DNA from: Hyphomicrobiaceae bacterium
Lineage (GTDB): Bacteria; Pseudomonadota; Alphaproteobacteria; Rhizobiales; Hyphomicrobiaceae
Direction: 5' to 3'
Assembly: GCA_013214245.1 (NCBI GenBank)
Contig: JABSQE010000087.1
Location: forward strand, 1 to 15,065
DNA: 15,065 nucleotides
This document shows positions 1 through 6,503 of the stretch, piece after piece. The notes beneath the pieces are model-generated. The model saw only the letters and a list, made by a program, of their open reading frames with translations. It was not told the origin of the DNA and made no database searches. Both the position numbers and the translations under genes were made by a program. The stretch's first letter is position 1. Each line of letters opens with the position of its first letter.

Positions 1-745
1 AAATAGCTGCTTTTGCAGCCTTGGTTGCACGGTCTTGCCCTGAAGCTTTTCCAGTGCCCATTACAGCGGTCCCCATATCCTTCATAACAGCTTTAACATC
101 AGCAAAGTCGAGATTGATGTGGCCGTCCTTAACAATTAAATCAACGATGCATGCAACGCCTGAATGCAATATTTGGTCGGCGACAATGAAAGATTCAGCA
201 AAAGTGGTTTTCTCGTTGGCAAGATGAAATAGATTTTGATTAGGAATTACTATTAGAGTATCAACACAGTGACGTAAAACCTCAATCCCAGCATCCGCTA
301 TACGCATACGCCTTGTACCTTCAAATGAAAATGGTTTAGATACGATGGCGACTGTTAAGATGTCCATTTCTTTGGCTGTTTTGGCAATAATTGGAACGGC
401 GCCAGTCCCAGTACCTCCCCCCATACCGGCAGCTAGAAAAACCATATGTGATCCGCTGATTCTTGAGCGAATTTCATCAATAGCTTCTTCTGCAGCTTGC
501 TGCCCAATTTGCGGATTCGCTCCTGCACCGAGACCAGAGGTCAATTTTGCCCCTAGCTGTATGCAATAGTCAGCACGCGACGCTTTGAGTGCTTGTGCAT
601 CTGTATTTGCTGAGATGAAATCAACAGCTTTTAGGCCCGAAGCGATCATATTATTGATAGCATTACAGCCTGCACCTCCAACGCCTACGACAGAGATTCG
701 TGGTTTAAGATCCGTAACTTCTGGTAATTTAGATAAAATGCTCAT
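1..745 (-). CDS. ftsZ: Cell division protein FtsZ, C-terminal part outside the window
   Basis: FtsZ is the tubulin-like GTPase that polymerises into the Z ring at mid-cell and recruits the divisome. The gene reads leftwards from ATG at 743-745 and runs off the left edge still open, so 248 N-terminal residues are visible. They include the glycine-rich start GVGGAGCNA (about 21-29), the tubulin signature GGGTGTG (109-115), IPNQNLF (167-173) and the T7-loop NLDFADVK (211-218) that completes the GTPase site of the next subunit. Residue 117 is Val in GAVP where GAAP is usual. The start is supported by a GAGGG ribosome-binding site at 750-754. It lies 123 bp after ftsA in the same direction, as in the dcw cluster. 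The remaining GTPase end, the linker and the conserved C-terminal peptide are not visible. Identification is secure. Confidence 0.98.
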   Translation of the reverse strand, partial: MSILSKLPEVTDLKPRISVVGVGGAGCNAINNMIASGLKAVDFISANTDAQALKASRADYCIQLGAKLTSGLGAGANPQIGQQAAEEAIDEIRSRISGSHMVFLAAGMGGGTGTGAVPIIAKTAKEMDILTVAIVSKPFSFEGTRRMRIADAGIEVLRHCVDTLIVIPNQNLFHLANEKTTFAESFIVADQILHSGVACIVDLIVKDGHINLDFADVKAVMKDMGTAVMGTGKASGQDRATKAAKAAI

Positions 746-800
746 ACGTCCCTCGTAGATAACATAGCGGACAAATTAGTTTTAAACAGGATATCCGCCT

Positions 801-828
801 AATATAAGTTTTCCGTTTATTTTCAGAA
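801..828 (-). promoter_or_regulatory. Candidate ftsZ promoter between ftsA and ftsZ
   Basis: On the minus strand TTCTGA (823-828) is followed after 16 bp by TATATT (801-806), about 55 bp before the ftsZ start. The 123-bp ftsA-ftsZ gap is large compared with the 4-bp ftsQ-ftsA gap, which leaves room for a separate ftsZ promoter. The -35 match is poor and the region is AT-rich, so this is only a candidate. Confidence 0.3.
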
Positions 829-868
829 GCATTGCAAAATAAATGGAAATGATTAACGTAATTTAATC

Positions 869-2149
869 TTAGAAGCTCTCTCTAAGCCATTGCTCCACAC
901 GGTTCACGTACAACTCTTTGAGCGGACGGCTAGCATTATTCAGATACATCATCTCTACAGATTCCTCATTTACAGCACTCAAACCAACCACAGTTGATAA
1001 TGCTGGACCTTGGTATTCGGATAGAAGCTCTTGTAATGCTGGAGGGCAACCAATTCGAACAGGACATTCAAAAACTTCATTAGCAAGTTTATGCAAGCCT
1101 TTTAGTTGGCTGGCTCCGCCGGTTAAGACAATACTTTGAGCAAATTCGTGTTTTATTATGTTTTTTTCCATACGATCTTTTATGAACTCAAGTTGACGCC
1201 GAGCTCTAAGGTATAGAATGTCTGATAGATCAACTAAAGAAATCTCTGGTTGATCTCTTTGGAAAGAGCCCGATCCTTTTCGATCATCTGGTATTAACGC
1301 CAACTGTGGAATATTTATGCTTTTCGCCTTGTTGTGATACAAGACTGAGCCGTGAAGTATTTTCAATTTTTCGGCTTCTGTTAAAGGTATTGATAATACT
1401 TTGGCTATATCATGCGTCAATGCCATCCCGCCAACTGTAATAGTATCGGTATGCATGAATTGACCATCATAAATCATTGCGATATGTGCTGCATCCGCAC
1501 CAATGTCAATACAAGTGACTCCTAATTTCTGTTCGTCTTTTGTAGTGGCCGCAACGGCAGAAGCGAAGCTGGTCGGCACAATACTTTTTACCCTTAAAAA
1601 ACAACGTTCAATAAGACACTCTAAATTTTTTATCGAGGCTGGAGTGCTTGTAACAGCATGGATCTGGCAGCTTAGTTTCTTGCCGATCATATTTTTAGGA
1701 TCACGAATGCCTGCTTCACCATCAAGAGTGTAATAAATGCTGTTAAGATAAACAAGTTTTCGTCCTTCTCGTTCAGCATATTGGCGTGCACTAATAATTA
1801 AACGTTTTATATCTTCTAGCCGGACGTGTCCTGACTCGAGTTTAACATGAGCTGCAAAATAGCTTGAGTTCAGGCGAGCTGATGAGAATGCGATAATAAC
1901 ATTTTCGACTCTGGTGTTGGCGGTTAATTCTGCATCTCCGATTACACCACGAACTGCATGCTCTGCATTGTCAAAATCAATAATCATGCCAGAGCGTACA
2001 CCTTCTGAACGTCGTTGGCCAAACCCAATAGCTCGATAGCTGGCGATGTAGTTATCAAAATAACGCTGTACTATTATGCAAGTGATCTTTGATGAGCCAA
2101 TATCAAGCAATGCGAATATATCATTTCGAAGTGAGCGAGATGCAAGCAT
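869..2149 (-). CDS. ftsA: Cell division protein FtsA
   Basis: FtsA is the actin-like ATPase that tethers FtsZ to the inner membrane and links it to later divisome proteins. The 426-residue protein has normal family length. Visible actin-fold motifs are phosphate-1 LDIGSSKI (15-22), phosphate-2 CIDIGADAAHIA (213-224) and the adenosine motif VLTGGASQLKG (341-351). The SHS2/1C region lies roughly at 90-170. The last dozen residues (about 415-426, ending RVEQWLRESF) form the expected membrane-binding amphipathic helix, so the C-terminus is complete. The ATG at 2147-2149 follows an AGG at 2158-2160 and starts 4 bp after the ftsQ stop, which indicates one transcript and probable translational coupling. 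ftsZ follows in the same direction. No defect is seen. Confidence 0.96.
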   Translation of the reverse strand: MLASRSLRNDIFALLDIGSSKITCIIVQRYFDNYIASYRAIGFGQRRSEGVRSGMIIDFDNAEHAVRGVIGDAELTANTRVENVIIAFSSARLNSSYFAAHVKLESGHVRLEDIKRLIISARQYAEREGRKLVYLNSIYYTLDGEAGIRDPKNMIGKKLSCQIHAVTSTPASIKNLECLIERCFLRVKSIVPTSFASAVAATTKDEQKLGVTCIDIGADAAHIAMIYDGQFMHTDTITVGGMALTHDIAKVLSIPLTEAEKLKILHGSVLYHNKAKSINIPQLALIPDDRKGSGSFQRDQPEISLVDLSDILYLRARRQLEFIKDRMEKNIIKHEFAQSIVLTGGASQLKGLHKLANEVFECPVRIGCPPALQELLSEYQGPALSTVVGLSAVNEESVEMMYLNNASRPLKELYVNRVEQWLRESF

Positions 2150-2153
2150 GATT

Positions 2154-3053
2154 CTAGCCTTTTAAAGTTTGTATACTTTTTTGTCGGCGGTTATTGGTTG
2201 TCATTGACTGCAACTTTTTTGAATATGGCCGTACAATAACTTCACCTTCGTTTCTTAGATCGAAAACGGCAAAGTTGTGATCTATAAGACGCTCGCCTAC
2301 ATTACCTCGCATAATAGTAGCGATGGCCAGGTTGCAACGTTCTTCGGGAAGTAAAACCTTGCGTTGTCCTTTGAAAATTAGTGTCCAGCGTCGATCCATA
2401 ATACGTACAGCACGCAAGACATTAGCTAATAATTCGGGATATTTTTCTAACTCATTAAAAAGAGCTGGAGCAGCCTCAGGAGCACCTTGTCCTTCAATAA
2501 CAGGCAGATTATTAATTTCACTCGCACGCACGGCTACAAGCCGACGACCATTTCGATTTATAAGCACCTCACCACTTTTGCTGGTCCAAAGAGCATAGGC
2601 TTGATACTCGTGTATAAAAATATCAAGGCGGTGCGGAAATGTCTGTTTGATTTGAACACTCTTAACCCACGGTAACATTTCCAGGCGTTTAACAGCTTGA
2701 CTTGCATTAAATGCTAACAATGTTTGAACATTATCAAGTTCTAAGGCGACAAAGATGTCATCATCTGATGTTTGATTAAAACCCGTGATCGAAATAGTTT
2801 GTAATCTTAAGCCGATATTAGCAGCAATAAGATCTACTTGATCCAACAGCGGCAGGGCTACACGATCATGTATGTTCGACTTGAAAAAGATGAGAAAGAT
2901 ATAACTGCACACTAAAATAGCAGCAAGTATATCCGATATTCTATCGAAGCAATAGTTAACGGTTTTTCTATCATTATTATGTTTCGTGATACATAAGGTA
3001 TTGCGTCTTTTTTTTAAACTCATTTCTTTGTGTTTAAGCCACGGTATAGTCAC
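2154..3053 (-). CDS. ftsQ: Cell division protein FtsQ
   Basis: FtsQ is a bitopic inner-membrane protein whose periplasmic part scaffolds the FtsQLB complex at the septum. The 299 residues show a basic cytoplasmic N-terminus (1-38), one membrane helix (about 41-57), a POTRA domain (about 85-150, with ISITGF and LPWVKSVQIKQTFPHRLDIFIHE) and the beta-domain (151 to about 285, with LINRNGRRL). The start chosen is GTG at 3053, because GGAG lies at 3060-3063 with 6-bp spacing. An in-frame ATG at 3023 would remove 10 residues and has no clear ribosome-binding site. The neighbours ftsA and ftsZ fix the identity, since FtsQ itself is poorly conserved. The usual upstream ddl, murB and murC genes are absent here. 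A run of eight A occurs in codons 13-15. Confidence 0.93.
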   Translation of the reverse strand: MTIPWLKHKEMSLKKRRNTLCITKHNNDRKTVNYCFDRISDILAAILVCSYIFLIFFKSNIHDRVALPLLDQVDLIAANIGLRLQTISITGFNQTSDDDIFVALELDNVQTLLAFNASQAVKRLEMLPWVKSVQIKQTFPHRLDIFIHEYQAYALWTSKSGEVLINRNGRRLVAVRASEINNLPVIEGQGAPEAAPALFNELEKYPELLANVLRAVRIMDRRWTLIFKGQRKVLLPEERCNLAIATIMRGNVGERLIDHNFAVFDLRNEGEVIVRPYSKKLQSMTTNNRRQKSIQTLKG

Positions 3054-3063
3054 ATACAGCTCC

Positions 3064-3667
3064 AGTGCGAAATTGGTAAAGCGCAGGAAGCGTACTTCTT
3101 CTCCTTGAGTCGTAGTTAAATTATCAACCGTGTAGAGTTAAATTAACGTTAATTTTTTTACTTACAATAATTTTGTATCAACTTATTTGAATGTAAAAAT
3201 CACAGTCATCTAGACCTAACACGAAGTCTATATAAATTATGCTATTACTAAGGTATGAGTTTCAAAAACGTGGTATCGATTTCTACTTTTCGTACGCAGC
3301 ATTATTCTCTCTTATGTTGTATTATATTCATGGAAATTATCGCGAATCTAATGTACGCGCCTAAAGCTAGTTGAAGGATTAGAAACATAGAAAGAGGCAA
3401 GTAATAAATCGGTTGAAAATATGTTTTACTATAAAGTGATATTTGAGTCTTTAATACAGGCTATTTTAGTTAAGTTCTGGCAAGCTCTTAAATTGAGAGT
3501 CTCGATTGCAGTTATCCTCACGTCTCACTCCACAAAAAAATTATTGTAGAGTTTAAAAAAATCTTCAATTAATTTTGAACCCACGAGCTCTTCATGTGGT
3601 TTGTTATGTGTTTTAAGAACACGTTCTGATAATTACCAATAAAAAAACTGTGGCTCAAAACTTCACG
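3064..3667. other. Gene-poor stretch between ftsQ and the ClC relic
   Basis: Both strands are broken by stops in all frames and no protein was recognised. In particular there is no convincing remnant of ddl or murB, which usually precede ftsQ. The only marked structures are the CtrA-like box and palindrome at 3137-3155. The reading frame of the ClC relic stays open to a stop at 3569-3571, so about 100 bp at the right end of this stretch may be the decayed 3' tail of that gene. Confidence 0.6.
3137..3152 (-). promoter_or_regulatory. CtrA-like box upstream of ftsQ
   Basis: The minus strand reads TTAA-CGTTAAT-TTAAC, an exact match to the CtrA consensus TTAA-N7-TTAAC known from alphaproteobacteria. 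It sits about 85-100 bp before the ftsQ start, a plausible promoter position. It overlaps a perfect 16-bp palindrome at 3140-3155 (AAATTAACGTTAATTT). In Caulobacter the ftsQA and ftsZ promoters are CtrA-controlled, which fits the position. The sequence match is seen directly; the regulatory role is inferred, and chance is a real alternative in AT-rich DNA. Confidence 0.45.
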
Positions 3668-4380
3668 GACCAAACCTCGAGTTATATAAACTGTAAACAA
3701 TAAGGTAATGGTAATTTTGTGTCCTCTAGTTATTTCTAAATTCATAATTGTACTTAAAATATGAGCGTTTAAGACGGCACCTCTGGCCGTGGCTATAAAA
3801 AAATGTTAAAGGCCGTAAGCCGGAGTTATTTCGGGAAATAAAGCAATAGCTATCACGTTAAATGAACCGTCTGTCATAGCTCCTACCTAGATTGTAGGTA
3901 AAAAGATTCCACTAAAGAAAAGTTGTAGTGAGGGTGATAGCTATTGCTATCTTTTTGCAACAAATAATACGCTTTTAAAGCTGCATCTGTAGATGCATGT
4001 TCTACTGCAAGAACCTTTAAAAATTAAAGTACGATTGTACCAATCACAAATCCGCCAATTGCAGGAAGTAGCTACGGCGGAATGTGAGATTTACTGATTA
4101 CCTTTTTTGCTACTCTCAAGATAACTTTAAAAGCTAAAGCAATCGCGACACAAGATACGCTAAGAAGTATAAATGTCGAAAATTCCTAGTATATAACGAT
4201 TTGATATTGCGGAATTAGAAAAGCTAGTAATTAACTTAGATCCACTCGAGAAACTATAGTCGTAGCGACAGCAGAAATTACAATTGATACGAATGCAGTG
4301 AGCGCATAATAAGCGAGAATGACCTCATGTATGAATAAAACACCTTCCAGTAGTGCATTGAATGATAAGTAAACTGCAGC
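3668..4380 (-). pseudogene. Degraded ClC-family chloride channel/antiporter gene
   Basis: Read on the minus strand, this stretch gives fragments in the order found in bacterial ClC proteins. From 4380 downward it reads SFNALLEGVLFIHEVIL (family pattern AFNAPLAGVLFxLE), then VISAVATTIVSRV, then a helix with IALAFKVILRVAKKV, then SHIPP-stop-LLPAIGGFVIGTIVL (pattern PPWLRPALGGLLVGL). After a frame shift come FNVIAIALFPEITPAYGL and FFIATARGAVLNAHIL (pattern FAATARAPLTAIL). At least four in-frame stops interrupt the first half and another precedes FFIATARG. The conserved stretch between the two halves, normally holding a glycine-rich SGGIFAPSLFIGA motif, is missing. The N-terminal third with the GREGP gating motif was not found. 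Intact ClC proteins carry chloride, often in exchange for protons. The gene is clearly dead; the family call is by eye. Confidence 0.8.
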
Positions 4381-4537
4381 ATTAAAGCTGCGGATTAAGA
4401 GAGTGTATCATGAGCTTTACAAAACTGATATTTTTTTGCAATTAGAAATAAGCCATTGGTAGTAGGAAAAAGCTACTTTATTTGTTTCTAAGCCGTTATA
4501 TGTTTTGTATTAGGTTCGTTAAATATTAAATTAAAGC

Positions 4538-4566
4538 TTGCACTTAAATCTTATTTAGTCTATTAC
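4538..4566 (+). promoter_or_regulatory. Promoter of tRNA-Gly
   Basis: TTGCAC (4538-4543) and TATTAC (4561-4566) are separated by exactly 17 bp and end 21 bp before the mature tRNA. This is the position expected for a sigma-70-type promoter with a short 5' leader. Each box differs from consensus in one or two positions. Confidence 0.55.
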
Positions 4567-4587
4567 GTGTGTATTGCGTAAGATTAA

Positions 4588-4662
4588 GCGGGCGTAGCTC
4601 AGTGGTAGAGCATCACGTTGCCAACGTGAGGGTCGTGAGTTCGAATCTCATCGCCCGCTCCA
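4588..4662 (+). tRNA. tRNA-Gly (anticodon GCC)
   Basis: A complete cloverleaf is visible. The acceptor stem pairs GCGGGCG (4588-4594) with CGCCCGC (4652-4658). The D arm has GCTC (4597-4600) with GAGC (4608-4611). The anticodon stem TCACG/CGTGA encloses loop TTGCCAA, with anticodon GCC at 4620-4622. The T arm GTGAG/CTCAT encloses TTCGAAT, with one G-T pair. T4659 is the discriminator base and CCA is encoded at 4660-4662. It reads GGC and GGT glycine codons. It is a lone tRNA lying in a gene-poor stretch next to a decayed gene, yet shows no damage, so it is under selection. Confidence 0.98.
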
Positions 4663-5151
4663 ATTCACGTAAGAGATAAAGTTCCTGGTTCTCGTTTGTG
4701 CCTACTAAAACAGGTTAGATAACTCGAGCATTTTCATTATAATGCATGCACAAGAAAAATCCAGGAAACTCTTTCTAAGTTTTAAATATACACTAGAATT
4801 TTGCTATAAAACATAGTATTAGAGATTAGTTTTCTGATATTTCTCTAGAGACGAGCTTTTTAAGAGATTGCTTTTAGTCAGAAGGAAATCAACAAATCTT
4901 TTAGATTATCCTGATTTATTTGATTCTTAGAAATACTATCTCCTTATTTTATACGGTAGGACTACTGAAAATTAAGCTATTTTCTCCTGTCATCTAATAT
5001 ACATCAGTGCGGTTATTTACAATACCTTGAGTTCTGAATTTACATTATATTAGTATATTCCGCCTGCAGACAAATATCATCTTAGATTTTCGATAGTTTT
5101 AACCAAGAATTAAAAAATAATTCTGGTAGAATATTTTTAGTTAAAATTTGA
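4663..5151. other. Gene-poor stretch after tRNA-Gly
   Basis: No reading frame or recognisable protein remnant is seen on either strand. The only structure is a weak, widely spaced inverted repeat: TTCCTGG near 4682-4688 and CCAGGAA at 4761-4767, with imperfect flanking similarity. It has no T-run and is not a convincing tRNA terminator. The stretch most likely represents eroded DNA. Confidence 0.6.
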
Positions 5152-5177
5152 GAAGGACTTCCGGCTTGAAGTCCTTC
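5152..5177 (-). terminator. Hairpin terminator behind the BI-1 gene
   Basis: GAAGGACTTC (5152-5161) and GAAGTCCTTC (5168-5177) form a perfect 10-bp stem with loop CGGCTT. It lies 54 bp beyond the stop of the minus-strand gene that ends at 5232. On that strand the stem is followed by TCAAATTTT, a weak T-rich tail, so termination is plausible but not textbook. Confidence 0.55.
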
Positions 5178-5231
5178 CTTCATTAGATGTTGTAGATATA
5201 TATGTCTAAAATCTAAAGGCTTTTTGTGACT

Positions 5232-6002
5232 CTATTCGCGATCCCCTAATAGATTAAGTAACATCATAAACATATTGACGAAATCTAGATACAGGGTTAA
5301 CGCACCGAAGATTGATGCATGCGCTGTTGCTTCTCGATCTCCAGCAACCATGAAGTATTCATCTTTAATACGCTGGGTGTCATAAGCTGTAAGACCAGCA
5401 AAAACTAAAACCCCTATTACAGATATTGCAAATTGTAAAGCGCTTGCTTGCAGGAACATATTGACTATGCTAGCTAGAAATAATCCTACAAGACCCATTA
5501 TTAGAAAAGAGCCTAGGCCAGATAAATCCTTTTTTGTTGTATAACCGTAAAGACTTAGTGATGCGAATGCTGCAGCAGAAAGAAAAAAGATTTGGAAAAT
5601 TGATCCAAGGTTGAATACAACAAAGATCGAGGACATCGATACACCCATCACAGTAGCGAAGGCCCAAAAAACTATTTGTGCGTTTGCCGCGCTCATGCGA
5701 GCGAAAGACATTACAAGAATAAATAAAAGTGGCATTAGCATCACAACCCACTTTAAAGGCGAAATCATAAGCAAGTAACCAAGCTGAGTAAGCATAGTAC
5801 CGCCTTTAAGAGTTACTACCGCTTGGGATGCATCAGTCGTAACCATCATAGTATAGATAATGTAGGCAACAGCACCTGTCAGAGCCACACCTAATGTCAT
5901 GTAATTGTAAACGCCAAGCATGTAGGAGCGTAGGCCAGCGTTGAATGCACCTCGATGAGTGCTAGCACTAGATGCTGCATATTGATTATCGAACTGAGAC
6001 AT
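5232..6002 (-). CDS. Bax inhibitor-1 (YccA/TMBIM) family inner-membrane protein
   Basis: The 256-residue protein has about seven hydrophobic segments (roughly 33-51, 72-79 with 84-100, 108-131, 134-152, 165-184, 188-205 and 231-252) and the family signatures: FAGLTAYDTQRIK (201-213) and a last segment with LTLYLDFVNMFMMLLNLLG (about 235-253). The conserved acidic residues near 208 and 240 are those tied to pH-gated calcium leak in structurally studied relatives. Bacterial members are inner-membrane proteins, some interacting with the FtsH protease; the exact role here is unknown. The ATG at 6000-6002 is preceded by AGAG at 6007-6010. It stands alone, with a hairpin behind it and a candidate promoter before it. 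Confidence 0.92.
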   Translation of the reverse strand: MSQFDNQYAASSASTHRGAFNAGLRSYMLGVYNYMTLGVALTGAVAYIIYTMMVTTDASQAVVTLKGGTMLTQLGYLLMISPLKWVVMLMPLLFILVMSFARMSAANAQIVFWAFATVMGVSMSSIFVVFNLGSIFQIFFLSAAAFASLSLYGYTTKKDLSGLGSFLIMGLVGLFLASIVNMFLQASALQFAISVIGVLVFAGLTAYDTQRIKDEYFMVAGDREATAHASIFGALTLYLDFVNMFMMLLNLLGDRE

Positions 6003-6503
6003 ATTTCTCTAATTCCTCTGAAAATTCACCCTGCTTATTAGGCAGAGCATTCTTTTTTTCTATTGGTAAAAGTCTATCACAAATTTAGACATTATACCCG
6101 CACCTATAATGTGAGAATAAGAAGTCTAGCTTTCAATCGCAAGGTTATTCGATAAAAATCCATAATAACTTCTTAAACTAACTACAGTTTAAAGTGGTCT
6201 CTAAGCCAAGCGTTTAATTAGTGTGAAGATCGATTGTCTGTAAAGCTATTATATTCAAGATGGATATGACTAGCGAGAGCAATAGGATCTAAAATACATG
6301 CAAACTCAAAAAAGTATATTAGGAGAAGACAAGATCAGAGAGATTTATTAACTGTAAGAAATAGATTAATTAGGCAACGACAAGTTATTTTGGGTTAATG
6401 ATTATTAGTCTTAGTAACGTGTGCATATTGCTCGTTATGATTCTGTAGTATTGCAGTTTTTTATCTAGTTGAGGAATAAATTAAAAAAACCAGTAATGCA
6501 ACA
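6003..6503. other. Gene-poor stretch between the MMPL and BI-1 genes
   Basis: Besides the candidate promoter near 6091-6120, this 501-bp stretch holds only a small inverted repeat, TTAAACT/AGTTTAA with a 6-base loop (6173-6192). No frame longer than a few dozen codons and no recognisable protein remnant was found. There is no evident terminator behind the MMPL gene. Confidence 0.55.
6091..6120 (-). promoter_or_regulatory. Candidate promoter of the BI-1 family gene
   Basis: On the minus strand a perfect -10 box, TATAAT (6091-6096), lies about 90 bp before the start codon in a GGG-TATAAT context. The -35 region 16-18 bp further upstream (TTATTC/ATTCTC) matches consensus poorly. The -10 box is clear but its use is inferred. 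Confidence 0.4.

Noticed and set aside
345..569. Plus-strand open frames opposite ftsZ, ftsA, ftsQ and the MMPL gene
   Set aside because: They lie antisense to well-identified genes and their translations resemble no protein family.
3054..3667. Degraded ddl or murB before ftsQ
   Set aside because: Translations of the minus strand gave no ATP-grasp or MurB motif.
4681..4769. Inverted repeat behind tRNA-Gly as a terminator or att site
   Set aside because: The perfect arms are only 7 bp, 72 bases apart and without a T-run; no integrase gene or tRNA-end duplication was found.
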